42,475 bases of DNA from Candidatus Agathobaculum merdipullorum (GCA_019115185.1 DXDZ01000003.1:1-42475); one strand, 5' to 3'; shown: positions 24,783 to 32,192, counted from the first letter of the stretch. The notes: generated by a model not told the origin, from the sequence alone. Translations and numbers: made by a program.

Positions 24783-25364
24783 TTATAGAATAACGCGGCG
24801 CGGTTTTTGTGCGATTTCCCGCACAGGGCGGCAGGGCACACCAACGGCCAGAACACCGGCAGGGATATCCTTGGTCACCACGCTGCCTGCGCCGATGACG
24901 ACATTATCGCCAATTGTGACGCCCGGCACTACCTGTACGCCCATGCCAATCCACACATTGTTGCCGACCGTGATCGGCTTGGCATATTCCAAACCGGCAT
25001 TTCGCTGCTCGATGTCGAGCGGGTGTCCGGCTGTGGAAAAGCAGCAGTTTGGACCGATGAACACATGATCGCCAAAGGTGACGGGTGCGCCGTCCAGTAT
25101 AACCAGATTGTGATTGGCGTAAAATGCTTTTCCTACGCGAATGTTGCTGCCGTAATCGACGAAAAACGGCGGTTCAATGTAGGTATCCTCGTCGCAGACG
25201 GCCAGCAATGTGCGCAGCAGCGCGAGACGTTCCTCTTTCTGTGCACTGCGTAACTGGTTGTAGTCCATACAAAGGTCTTTGGCGATCGCGCGGGCTTGTA
25301 TCAGTTCTGGGTCGTAATTGGCGTCATACAGAAGCCCCGCGGCTGCTTTTTCTCGTTCAGTCAT
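24783..25364 (-). CDS. maa: Sugar O-acetyltransferase (maltose/galactoside acetyltransferase family)
   Basis: A left-handed beta-helix hexapeptide-repeat enzyme that transfers acetyl from acetyl-CoA to a sugar hydroxyl. The 193 residues start MTEREKAAAGLLYDANYDPEL, the Maa/LacA N-terminal helix. They continue with FFVDYGSNIRVGKAFYANHN, the catalytic His in FSTAGHPLD, and the repeats ITVGNNVWIG, VTIGDNVVIGAGSVVTKDIPAGVLAVGVPCRPVR. On the minus strand AAGGAGAG precedes the ATG. It is transcribed after the small Cys-rich gene with a 12-base gap, so the two form an operon. Confidence 0.94.
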   Translation of the reverse strand: MTEREKAAAGLLYDANYDPELIQARAIAKDLCMDYNQLRSAQKEERLALLRTLLAVCDEDTYIEPPFFVDYGSNIRVGKAFYANHNLVILDGAPVTFGDHVFIGPNCCFSTAGHPLDIEQRNAGLEYAKPITVGNNVWIGMGVQVVPGVTIGDNVVIGAGSVVTKDIPAGVLAVGVPCRPVREIAQKPRRVIL

Positions 25365-25376
25365 GATACTCTCTCC

Positions 25377-25550
25377 TTAGTTTTGGTGGCGCACCAGCTC
25401 GTAATCGTCGCCAGAGCGGTAGTAGGGACAAGGTCCGTTGCTTTGCGTCAGGCGGTAATATTCGTCCTCGTCGAGATAGGCTTCACAGACATATTCGTCC
25501 AGCGTGTCGTCGTATACGCTATACGCGCAATCCTCACAGGTTCCGGTCAT
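25377..25550 (-). CDS. Small Cys-rich protein (DUF6472-like)
   Basis: The 57 residues have CEDCAYSVYD near the start, a third Cys in EYVCEAYLDEDEYY and a fourth in GPCPYYRSGDDYELVR. This is the layout of a short family common in Clostridia that I recall as DUF6472, presumably metal binding. I chose the ATG at 25550 because GGAGG stands 7 bases upstream on the minus strand. Upstream in-frame codons reach 25673 but would include the promoter. It is the first gene of the two-gene minus operon. Function unknown. Confidence 0.8.
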   Translation of the reverse strand: MTGTCEDCAYSVYDDTLDEYVCEAYLDEDEYYRLTQSNGPCPYYRSGDDYELVRHQN

Positions 25551-25620
25551 GGCGGTTCCTCCAATCTTACAAGTGTGATGTGAAAGAATAAAACGTTGTG
25601 TTGGCTTTTGCGTTGCTTCA

Positions 25621-25649
25621 AGCATAACATATTTTGTGGAAAGGTTCAA
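25621..25649 (-). promoter_or_regulatory. Minus-strand promoter of the Cys-rich/acetyltransferase operon
   Basis: On the minus strand TTGAAC (25649-25644), a 17-base spacer and TATGCT (25626-25621). It is divergent from the FAH-gene promoter ten bases away. Confidence 0.6.
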
Positions 25650-25658
25650 ATAGATGCT

Positions 25659-25686
25659 TTGATTTTTGTGCAATTTGTGCTATCAT
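25659..25686 (+). promoter_or_regulatory. Promoter of the FAH-family gene
   Basis: TTGATT at 25659-25664, a 16-base spacer and TATCAT at 25681-25686. AGGAGCG then precedes the ATG at 25724. Confidence 0.6.
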
Positions 25687-25723
25687 AAACATTGGCAAAC
25701 ATCAATAGGAGCGTGACCAATGT

Positions 25724-26614
25724 ATGAAATTATATACGTATCAAAACAATGACGGCGTCGATCGCATCGGTATCGGTTATAAAGGCTGGCCGGGACTGAT
25801 CTGGCCGCTCGAGGCGTTCGGCCTGTCGTTTTCTGATATGACTGAGCTGATTCGCCGCATTTCCCCTGCACAGATGGTGCGTCTGTCGGATGTGGAGCAG
25901 GCGACCGAGGGCGCGGCGCTGCGACTGGATAGCGTGCGTCTGCGTGCCCCTATCCCGTACCCGGCGCAGGATCTGATCTGCCTTGGCATCAATTATGCAG
26001 ATCACGCGGTTGAGTCCGCGCGTTTTCATGAGGATGCCTTTCTGGTCAACCGCAAAAAAGCCGTGTACTTCAGCAAGCGCGTGTGCGAAGCGTCCGGCTG
26101 CGGTGACCCGATCCCGGCGTATGAAGGTCTGGTAGACAGTCTGGACTATGAAGCGGAATTGGGTGTTGTCATCGGCAAGGACTGCAAGAATGTCAGCGTG
26201 TCCGAAGCGCCCGGCCACATTTTCGGCTATACCATCGTCAATGATGTTTCCGCCCGCAATTTGCAGACTGCGCATAATCAGTGGTATTTCGGCAAGTCGC
26301 TCGACGGCTTTACCCCGATGGGGCCGTGTATCGTCACGGCGGATGAGATTGCCTATCCGCCGGCGCTGGATATTTCGTCCACGGTCAATGACGAACCGCG
26401 TCAGAACAGCAACACCGACCATCTGCTGCATTCTGTGGCGGAGATCATTGCTGAGTTGTCGCAAGGCATGACGCTCAAGGCAGGCACCATCATTGCGACC
26501 GGCACGCCCGCGGGCGTCGGCATGGGCTTTACGCCGCCGAAGTTCCTCAAGAAGGGCGACGTTGTCACCTGCGAGATTGAAGGCATCGGCAAGCTGACCA
26601 ATAAGGTGGAATAA
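25724..26614 (+). CDS. Fumarylacetoacetate hydrolase (FAH) family protein
   Basis: FAH-family enzymes cleave or hydrate 2-keto/diketo acids, or decarboxylate oxaloacetate, at a divalent metal. The 296 residues have a small N-terminal domain and the catalytic domain from LICLGINYADHAVE. Metal ligands Glu143 and Glu145 lie in DYEAELGVVIG and Asp174 in IVNDVSARN; YFGKSLDGFTPMGP and ATGTPAGVGMGFTPPKFLKKGD are the substrate and glycine loops. The exact substrate cannot be read. An out-of-frame ATG at 25720 stops after ten codons, so the start at 25724 is used. The PTH2 gene follows after 17 bases. Confidence 0.92.
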   Translation: MKLYTYQNNDGVDRIGIGYKGWPGLIWPLEAFGLSFSDMTELIRRISPAQMVRLSDVEQATEGAALRLDSVRLRAPIPYPAQDLICLGINYADHAVESARFHEDAFLVNRKKAVYFSKRVCEASGCGDPIPAYEGLVDSLDYEAELGVVIGKDCKNVSVSEAPGHIFGYTIVNDVSARNLQTAHNQWYFGKSLDGFTPMGPCIVTADEIAYPPALDISSTVNDEPRQNSNTDHLLHSVAEIIAELSQGMTLKAGTIIATGTPAGVGMGFTPPKFLKKGDVVTCEIEGIGKLTNKVE

Positions 26615-26631
26615 GCAGGGGAGGCGCAGGA

Positions 26632-27054
26632 ATGGATAAACCCAAGCAGATGATTGTGATGCGGCGGGATCTGAAAATGCGCAAAGGTAAGATTGCGGCG
26701 CAGGCAGGACATGCTTGCGTCACGGCCGTGCTGGCTGCGTTGGAACGGGAAAACCGGCTGGGGCAGATTCGGGCGGATGAAACCGGTGTGATGTTGACGG
26801 GGAGTACACAGTCTGCCACACCGCTCAGTGAGTGGTTTTCGCGCGGCGTGGCCAAGGTGTGCGTGTATGTCGATTCGGAAGAAGAATTGCTTGCGATTGA
26901 CCGCAAGGCCAAGGAAGCGGGAATTTTGTCCGCGCTGATCTGCGATAATGGCCTCACGGAGTTTCACGGTCAGCCGACCTACACCTGTCTTGCATTCGAG
27001 CCTGCGCTGCCCGAAAAAGTCGATCCAATTACAGGCGATCTGCCGCTTTTTTGA
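26632..27054 (+). CDS. Peptidyl-tRNA hydrolase, archaeal/eukaryotic type (PTH2)
   Basis: PTH2 recycles tRNA by releasing aborted peptides. The 140 residues carry the family blocks MIVMRRDLKMRKGKIAAQAGHAC, the central block AKVCVYVDSEEELL, and the final GQPTYTCLAFEPA. This fold is unrelated to the usual bacterial Pth; it is universal in archaea and eukaryotes and found in some bacteria. It lies in one unit with the FAH gene and just ahead of smpB-ssrA, so three of the genes near here deal with ribosomes and peptidyl-tRNA. Confidence 0.93.
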   Translation: MDKPKQMIVMRRDLKMRKGKIAAQAGHACVTAVLAALERENRLGQIRADETGVMLTGSTQSATPLSEWFSRGVAKVCVYVDSEEELLAIDRKAKEAGILSALICDNGLTEFHGQPTYTCLAFEPALPEKVDPITGDLPLF

Positions 27055-27097
27055 GCGGCAGCGCTGTTTTGGTCACAATTTGTAACATTCTTGTGTC

Positions 27098-27126
27098 TTT
27101 ACAAACGCCGTATTGCATGATATGAT
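27098..27126 (+). promoter_or_regulatory. Promoter of smpB
   Basis: TTTACA at 27098-27103, a 17-base spacer and TATGAT at 27121-27126, 29 bases before the ATG. Confidence 0.75.
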
Positions 27127-27155
27127 AAACAGAGCCACGAAAAGGAGGGATTGCC

Positions 27156-27629
27156 ATGGGCGCAGTGTCCAAGCAAGGCACCAAACAGGTCACGGCCAAC
27201 AAAAAAGCATGGCATGACTACTTTGTCGAGGAAAAATACGAAGCGGGCATTGAACTGGCCGGTACGGAGGTCAAGTCCATTCGGCAGGGGCAGATCAATC
27301 TGAAGGATTCCTACTGCACCTTTAAAGATGGCGAACTTTTTGTGCGCGGAATGCATATTTCTCCGTATGAAAAGGGAAATATCTTCAATAAGGACCCGCT
27401 GCGCGTGCGGCGTCTGCTGATGCACAAAAAAGAGATCGCAAATCTGTTTGGCAAGACTAAGCAGGACGGCTATTCACTCATTCCGCTTTCGGTTTATTTC
27501 AAAAATTCGCGTGTCAAAATCGAGCTTGGTCTGTGCAAGGGTAAAAAACTGCATGACAAACGCGACAGCATTGCGGCACGTGATGCCAAGCGGGAGATGG
27601 ACCGCGCGATGAAGGAACGAAATCGTTGA
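27156..27629 (+). CDS. smpB: SsrA-binding protein SmpB
   Basis: SmpB carries tmRNA into stalled ribosomes for trans-translation. The 157 residues contain the family blocks AWHDYFVEEKYEAGIELAGTEVKSIR, INLKDSYC, NKDPLRVRRLLMHKKEI and the basic tail KKLHDKRDSIAARDAKREMDRAMKER that folds into the mRNA channel. AAAGGAGGG precedes the ATG. The tmRNA gene itself begins 31 bases after the stop, with a small hairpin (GCATCC/GGATGC, 27637-27651) in between. Confidence 0.97.
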   Translation: MGAVSKQGTKQVTANKKAWHDYFVEEKYEAGIELAGTEVKSIRQGQINLKDSYCTFKDGELFVRGMHISPYEKGNIFNKDPLRVRRLLMHKKEIANLFGKTKQDGYSLIPLSVYFKNSRVKIELGLCKGKKLHDKRDSIAARDAKREMDRAMKERNR

Positions 27630-27660
27630 TTTTTTCGCATCCGATGGATGCACCCGAAAT

Positions 27661-28015
27661 GGGGCCGTAACGGGTTCGACGGGGGCGTTGAAGCCGGGAT
27701 AGCGGGCCGCAGTGGGGATCTGCGTAAAAAGCTCCAACTGTTTATAAATTAAACAACAACGATTATACTCTTCAGGCTGCCTAATTAAGGCTTAGCCCGT
27801 CGGCTCAGAGAGGACCACGGCTTTGAGACCCGGCGTCGATTAGTGGTGAACGTGTACGGGGTAAGAGTTGCCCCCGTCATGTAACATGACTCTACTGAAG
27901 TGACCAGCCTGTTTGCCGGCGTGTCATGGAGGGAATGCAAAAAGACAAACTGCGCCCGGAGAAGTCACGGTGAATGTGCTTTCGGACAGGGGTTCAACTC
28001 CCCTCGGCTCCACCA
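27661..28015 (+). ncRNA. ssrA: Transfer-messenger RNA (tmRNA)
   Basis: The 5' end GGGGCCGTAACGGGTTCGAC and the 3' end with the T-arm GGTTCAACTCCCCTC, acceptor strand CGGCTCC and ACCA form the alanine tRNA-like domain (seven pairs including one G-U). The tag reading frame ends at TAA 27782-27784 and its last ten codons (27752-27781) read NNNDYTLQAA. The ending LQAA is a variant of the common ALAA degron. The resume codon is uncertain; it should lie shortly upstream of the first Asn codon. The gene follows smpB, and its 3' end is the boundary of the island. Confidence 0.97.
27992..28015. other. Likely attachment site (attL) at the ssrA 3' end
   Basis: The T-arm and acceptor 3' strand of ssrA are a widely used target of tyrosine integrases. 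Here an integrase gene starts 264 bases past it and everything rightward looks accessory. The integrated copy keeps a complete ssrA. The expected second copy (attR) was not found up to 42475, so the island should extend past the window. The exact core length cannot be fixed without the other end. Confidence 0.6.
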
Positions 28016-28026
28016 ACTTTCCAACT

Positions 28027-28060
28027 GATACCACCTGATAACAGGTGGTATCTTTTATTT
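28027..28060 (+). terminator. Terminator downstream of ssrA
   Basis: GATACCACCTG at 28027-28037 pairs perfectly with 28042-28052 around ATAA, followed by TTTTATTTT. It lies past the presumed attL, so it may have been brought by the island while still ending the ssrA transcript. Confidence 0.9.
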
Positions 28061-28077
28061 TCATCCTGTTTTTGCAA

Positions 28078-28120
28078 CCGAAAATACGTTTTGAAAATTT
28101 CGGTAGATATTCCGGTAGAT
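28078..28120 (+). promoter_or_regulatory. Repeats upstream of the first integrase
   Basis: Two direct copies of CGGTAGAT (28101-28108 and 28113-28120, 12-base period) and an inverted pair CCGAAA (28078-28083)/TTTCGG (28098-28103). Being between attL and the integrase, they suit arm-type recombinase sites or operators. No convincing promoter could be fixed in the AT-rich 28061-28160. Confidence 0.4.
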
Positions 28121-28278
28121 TACGGTTTTGAACTTATGATACACTATAAGCAGGGTACTCCAAAAGCAAAAATGCGCAAGTCGGAGCCACCCGCAACAGA
28201 TACCGGTATCCGTTCTTCCGGCGCGGCTCGTGCACCGCTGCGCCGCCCACTTTATCAGAGGAAGGACGGTGAACACAA

Positions 28279-29448
28279 ATGTCCCGCACGCGCGTCGAGC
28301 GCAACATCTCGTTTGACGACGAGAAAAAGAAATACTATGTCAATCTGGATTTCGGGCGCGACGCGCGCGGACACCAGATCAAGAAGACCCGCACCTTTGC
28401 CCGTCTGACGGACGCCCGCAAGGCGCTGCGGCTGCACGAGGTGCAGCGCGACTTCGGCGCGCTCACCCAGCCGAACGACACCACGGTCGCCCAGTGGCTG
28501 AACTACTGGATGGATGCCGTCGTGCGTCCCAACCGCGCCGCGACAACGGTCCACGGGTACAGCCAGATGATCGTGAACCACATCATTCCACAGCTTGGGG
28601 ATATTCCGCTGCAATCGCTGTCCCCGCAGCGTATCCAGCAATATTATGCTTACCTGTGCAACGACTGCGGCCTGTCCCCTAACACGGCGCGCAAGCACCA
28701 CGACCTGCTGCGCAACGCACTGCGGATCGCGGTCATGCAGGATGTGCTTACCCGCAACCCGACCGACCGCGTGGAACCGCCCAAATTCAAGCGCCCTGAG
28801 CCGCATTTTTATGACGTCGAATCCCTGCTCCGGCTGCTGGATGCCGTCAAGGGCACCCGCCTGGAGCCGGTCGTCTATCTCGCGGGCTATCTCGGCCTGC
28901 GCCGCGAGGAAATGTGCGGCCTGCGCTGGAAGGATGTTGATTTTCAAGGCAAAACGCTGTGCATCCACCGCGCCCGCACGATGGCCGGGTCTCAGGTGAT
29001 TGAAAAGGACACCAAAAACCGTTCCTCGACCCGTTTGCTGCACATGCCGGACGAGGTCGTCCGCGTGTTACGCGCTGAGCGCAAGCTGCAGCGCGAAAAC
29101 CGGCTGTTTTACGGCGTAGAATATCATAATACAGGCTATGTGCTGACCTGGCAGAACGGTGAGCCCTATCTGCCGAACTATTTAACCGAAGTATTCAGCA
29201 AATTTATCCGCAAAAACCGCCTGCCCAAGCTCACCCTGCACGGACTGCGGCACACATTTGCAACGCTCGCCAACCACTCGGGCGCAACGATCTACAACAT
29301 CAGCAAATCGCTCGGACACAGTACGGTCGCGACAACATCCATGATCTACACCCACCTGCTCGATACCACGCACGAGCAGACGATCGAGGCCGTCGCACAG
29401 AGCCTGCGCAAAGGGAGCCGGGAGAGGAAGCGGGAAAAGGCGGAATGA
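28279..29448 (+). CDS. Tyrosine recombinase (Tn916/ICE-type integrase)
   Basis: Site-specific recombinase that would insert and excise the island at ssrA. The 389 residues have an N-terminal arm-binding region (1-60), a SAM-like core-binding domain (about 70-170: VAQWLNYWMDAVV...GYSQMIVNHIIPQLG) and the catalytic domain with Arg208 (LGLRREEMCGL), His321/Arg324 (HGLRHTFAT), His347 (LGHS) and nucleophile Tyr357 (MIYTHLL). It appears intact. The ATG at 28279 follows GAGGAAGGA. It reads away from ssrA, the usual layout for an integrase next to attL. The SWIM-domain gene follows after 34 bases. Confidence 0.93.
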   Translation: MSRTRVERNISFDDEKKKYYVNLDFGRDARGHQIKKTRTFARLTDARKALRLHEVQRDFGALTQPNDTTVAQWLNYWMDAVVRPNRAATTVHGYSQMIVNHIIPQLGDIPLQSLSPQRIQQYYAYLCNDCGLSPNTARKHHDLLRNALRIAVMQDVLTRNPTDRVEPPKFKRPEPHFYDVESLLRLLDAVKGTRLEPVVYLAGYLGLRREEMCGLRWKDVDFQGKTLCIHRARTMAGSQVIEKDTKNRSSTRLLHMPDEVVRVLRAERKLQRENRLFYGVEYHNTGYVLTWQNGEPYLPNYLTEVFSKFIRKNRLPKLTLHGLRHTFATLANHSGATIYNISKSLGHSTVATTSMIYTHLLDTTHEQTIEAVAQSLRKGSRERKREKAE

Positions 29449-29482
29449 CAACAACCGATCCCATCAGGAAGGAGGAATTCCC

Positions 29483-30037
29483 ATGCACCTGATGCAAATC
29501 TTACGTGCGATATATGTCATCGTACCACCGTTCGTTTGTCTGCTGGCACTGGTTGTCTTTCACATTTATATTTATCAACAACGAAGCCAGTCTGAACAAT
29601 TTACCGACTCATCACCACAGGAAAACGAGGAACCGTCGCCGAACGTAAGTGCCGACGAACAAATGCCCGCTGCCCCAACCAATACAGCTCCGCGTGTTAT
29701 GATGTATCATCCCGATACATTTGCGCCGTGGTCAGGCTGCGTTCATCGGGATGATGGGCAGTATGCACGCTATCTTCGCTCCAAATCCGAAGATATCCGG
29801 CTCAGCCTGTCCCCCGATCAGACCTATGAGATCATCGGCACATCCGGACGTTACAAAACCTCGCTCCGCTCTTGTACTTGTCCTGATTTTGGTAAAAATC
29901 AGCACGGCGGAGCACCCTGTAAGCACATATACTTTCTCGCCCGGCACTGCAATATAGATGTAGACGGCATATTCGAGGATTATCGCAAATATGGAAGATA
30001 TGGCCACGATAAAGAGCACAGCGGCTATCGCAGATAG
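29483..30037 (+). CDS. Membrane-anchored protein with SWIM-type zinc finger
   Basis: The 184 residues start with one transmembrane helix (about 8-30), then an acidic Pro/Ser/Glu linker (35-70) and a C-terminal domain with CTCPDFGKNQHGGAPCKH near 131-148. This is the CxC...CxH pattern of SWIM zinc fingers, which bind DNA or protein. AGGAGG lies 8 bases before the ATG. It follows the integrase closely and ends at a strong terminator, so both may share one transcript. A SWIM finger tethered to the membrane by a single helix is unusual; I know no characterised match and assign no function. Confidence 0.75.
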   Translation: MHLMQILRAIYVIVPPFVCLLALVVFHIYIYQQRSQSEQFTDSSPQENEEPSPNVSADEQMPAAPTNTAPRVMMYHPDTFAPWSGCVHRDDGQYARYLRSKSEDIRLSLSPDQTYEIIGTSGRYKTSLRSCTCPDFGKNQHGGAPCKHIYFLARHCNIDVDGIFEDYRKYGRYGHDKEHSGYRR

Positions 30038-30054
30038 CATCGCTGCACTGCAAA

Positions 30055-30091
30055 CAGCCTCCCGAAGTTATTTTTGGGAGGCTGGTTTTTT
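30055..30091 (+). terminator. Terminator after the SWIM gene
   Basis: CAGCCTCCC at 30055-30063 pairs with GGGAGGCTG at 30076-30084, followed by GTTTTTT. The minus-strand SLOG gene ends at 30115 just to the right. Confidence 0.85.
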
Positions 30092-30114
30092 CGCTTCGTG
30101 TTGGGATAGCGTTT

Positions 30115-30540
30115 TCAATCCGCAAGGTTAATGACAATTTTTCCTTGTTTTTCTGCTTTCCCGGCGAACTTTGCGGCGCCGCCCCAAGTATGCGTGACAT
30201 ACACCACAACAAAATCCGCCTGCTGAAGCATCCAGTTGTTTCTGCGGTCGATGGCAAAGCGGGGCGGGACATTTTCCATCGCTCCGGGAAACAACGTCTC
30301 AGTAAAATCATCTGTGTTTTTCCCGGAAAGGCGTTCCAGCACTGCGGCATAGCGAATATGGGGATATTCCGCTGCCAATTCGCGCAGCGTGGCGTAAACA
30401 AGTGCGTCAAAAGAACCTTGCCGACCGACATAGAAAGTGTCTGCTTGCTGATTTTCAATCAGATTTATCAGCACGCTGCGCAGTTTGGGACGAATACTGT
30501 CCGGGCAGTCCCGATGGCCGAAAAAAGTGCAGGCAACCAT
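30115..30540 (-). CDS. SLOG/DUF1273-like nucleotide-binding protein
   Basis: The 141 residues begin MVACTFFGHRDCP, the GHRxxP start of YpsA/DUF1273-like SLOG proteins. They continue with FYVGRQGSFDALVYATLREL (glycine-rich ligand loop), YAAVLERLSG, the RNNWMLQQADFVVVYVTHTWGGAAKFAGKAEKQGK block and a short C-terminal strand. SLOG domains bind nucleotides or nucleotide signals, and many sit in mobile or defence loci. TAAGGAGGAG precedes the ATG on the minus strand. The gene diverges from the XRE gene across a shared operator region. Confidence 0.85.
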   Translation of the reverse strand: MVACTFFGHRDCPDSIRPKLRSVLINLIENQQADTFYVGRQGSFDALVYATLRELAAEYPHIRYAAVLERLSGKNTDDFTETLFPGAMENVPPRFAIDRRNNWMLQQADFVVVYVTHTWGGAAKFAGKAEKQGKIVINLAD

Positions 30541-30553
30541 CCAATCTCCTCCT

Positions 30554-30650
30554 TATGGGATATATCGCAATTATACATCATATTAGGCATTTCTACGATA
30601 TATCCCATACGATTTATCGCAAGTTTTATTAAAATGAACATACGATAAAT
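30554..30650. promoter_or_regulatory. Operator array between the SLOG and XRE genes
   Basis: A perfect 14-base inverted repeat, TATGGGATATATCG (30554-30567) and CGATATATCCCATA (30596-30609), is separated by 28 bases. A further palindrome CGATTTATCG lies at 30610-30619 and a related half-site CGATAAAT at 30643-30650. A minus-strand TATAAT (30575-30570) lies inside the repeat. The arrangement suits autoregulation by the XRE protein and repression of the divergent SLOG gene. Confidence 0.75.
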
Positions 30651-30669
30651 TGCAGGGAGGGAATGCGAG

Positions 30670-30912
30670 TTGAATATCAAAGAAGCTGTTGCAAAGCGCA
30701 TTCTTGACCTGTGTGCAGAAAGGAATATTGCGGTGAACGCCTTGGCTACGGTTTCAGGGATCCCACCGTCTACTGTTTATAGTATGCTGAATGAGAAAAG
30801 TAAAAATCCGGGGGTTGTTTCCATCAAGAAAATATGTGATGGCTTGGAAATCAGCATACGAGATTTTTTTGACAGCGAATTGTTTGATGACTTAGAGCAG
30901 GAAATACAATGA
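30670..30912 (+). CDS. XRE-family helix-turn-helix regulator
   Basis: An 80-residue Cro/CI-type DNA-binding protein: ILDLCAERNIAVNALATVSGIPPSTVYSMLNEK is the five-helix HTH core, followed by VVSIKKICDGLEISIRDFF and a short acidic tail. It is the size of a minimal repressor with no separate effector domain. The start is TTG at 30670 with AGGGAGGG 7 bases upstream. The operator array lies immediately upstream. A terminator follows, converging with the excisionase-like gene. It probably controls island gene expression. Confidence 0.9.
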   Translation: MNIKEAVAKRILDLCAERNIAVNALATVSGIPPSTVYSMLNEKSKNPGVVSIKKICDGLEISIRDFFDSELFDDLEQEIQ

Positions 30913-30915
30913 TGA

Positions 30916-30950
30916 GGCGTGTGCCGTTTGGGCACACGCCTTATTTGTTT
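30916..30950 (+). terminator. Terminator after the XRE gene
   Basis: GGCGTGTGCC at 30916-30925 pairs perfectly with 30931-30940, followed by TTATTTGTTT. It also touches the end of the minus-strand gene stopping at 30949. Confidence 0.88.
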
Positions 30951-31152
30951 ACAGCTCGCCTTTCATATACCGCTCCAGATCATATTTGAGCACGCGGATC
31001 TGGCCGCGCTTGCCGATACGGCGGCTGGGCAGGTCACCAGACCGCACGATCTCGTAGGCCGTGTTGCGGCCGATGTCGAGAACCTCCGCTACCTCGGGTA
31101 CGGTCAGCGTCAGCGGCAGTTCGTCAAAGCTGGTGTAACGCTTTTCAGCCAT
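30949..31152 (-). CDS. Excisionase-like helix-turn-helix protein
   Basis: The 67 residues contain a MerR/Xis-type winged HTH: LTVPEVAEVLDIGRNTAYEIVRSGDLPSRRIGKRGQIRVLKYDLERYM, the DNA-binding domain family found in excisionases. It overlaps the end of the integrase gene by 8 bases on the same strand (the integrase stop lies inside its first codons), so the two are translationally coupled. It is likely the directionality partner of that integrase, or a small regulator of it. Confidence 0.85.
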   Translation of the reverse strand: MAEKRYTSFDELPLTLTVPEVAEVLDIGRNTAYEIVRSGDLPSRRIGKRGQIRVLKYDLERYMKGEL

Positions 31153-32050
31153 TGTCCTCGCCTCCCTTCCGAAGCGACGCCAGATAAATGCGCGTCACGT
31201 CCTCGCGTTCATGTCCGAGCAGTCTGGACACATGGAGGCAGGCCGCATGCTCGTCCATCCCCTGCTTCCGGCAAGCAAGATACTGCTCGACCGCGTATGT
31301 ATGCCGCAGGCCGTGACAGGTCATCGGCCGGTGCGAATCCGCGTCCTGTACCGCACTGCGATAGCGGTAGATGAAGCACTGGAAGTTGTTGATGGCGCGG
31401 TCGGTCGGCATATCGTCCGGCACAAACAGTTTATGTCCGCGCTGCGTCTGCGACAGCATTTTTGTGAGCTCAATGCGCGGCGTTTCTTCCAGCGGTACGG
31501 TGCGCACTTTGCCTCCTTTGCCTTTTATGGTCAGCACACCGGCTTTCAGCGCGCGTTCGGCTGTTGCCGTGTCCAGCCGGAACACTTCATGGATGCGCAG
31601 TCCGCAGTACCGCGCAAGGCACAGCGCCGCAGCATAGTCCTCGCGGCCCTCGCCCCATGCTTTGCCGATCATGCGGTTGAACTCCCGCTCGCTCCAAGTA
31701 CGGTCTACCTTACCGAAACTGCGGCGTTCCAGATCAAGCATGCTGTTGTCCGGCAGCGTGTGATATTTGACCTGCGGCATCTGATCGTGGAAAAAGCGGA
31801 TCGCCGCCAGGTCGGTCTTGATGGTCGAGGCTGCTTTGCCGTTCTCCTTGAGAAATTCTGCATAGGCGAAAATATGCTTGGGCGCGATGTTCGCCAGACG
31901 CTCCAAATGATAGACTTCCGCGAGAAAATAGCAGAAGCGGCAGACCGCCTCTTTGTACCGGCGGCGCGTCTGGATGCTGCCCTGCCGGCTGTGCCGGAAC
32001 ACGCGCTCCACCTGCGCGAGCAGGTTTTGATAGATGTGATATGTGGACAT
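31145..32050 (-). CDS. Second tyrosine recombinase
   Basis: A 301-residue XerC/D-like recombinase with a SAM-like N-terminal domain (about 5-95) and a catalytic domain with Arg152 (ARYCGLRIHEVFRL), the beta-hairpin Lys near 178 (TIKGKGGKVRTVPL), His246/Arg249 (CHGLRHTYAVEQYL), His280 (LLGHE) and Tyr289 (RIYLASL). All catalytic residues are present. AAAGGAGA precedes the ATG on the minus strand. It is shorter than the first integrase, lacks an arm-binding N-terminus and faces the other way, so it probably belongs to a separate nested element. A long structured leader lies upstream. Confidence 0.92.
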   Translation of the reverse strand: MSTYHIYQNLLAQVERVFRHSRQGSIQTRRRYKEAVCRFCYFLAEVYHLERLANIAPKHIFAYAEFLKENGKAASTIKTDLAAIRFFHDQMPQVKYHTLPDNSMLDLERRSFGKVDRTWSEREFNRMIGKAWGEGREDYAAALCLARYCGLRIHEVFRLDTATAERALKAGVLTIKGKGGKVRTVPLEETPRIELTKMLSQTQRGHKLFVPDDMPTDRAINNFQCFIYRYRSAVQDADSHRPMTCHGLRHTYAVEQYLACRKQGMDEHAACLHVSRLLGHEREDVTRIYLASLRKGGEDNG

Positions 32051-32192
32051 GGTATTCTCCTTTCATCCGGGAGACAGACGCAGCTCACCCGTCTGCAAAC
32101 GCAGGCCGTTTCCGCCCGGTTTCCCCGCATGGTCGGGAGAATCCTGCCCTACTCAGCCGTTGTACTGTGTTTTTTGGCTGAACATCAGGGTT

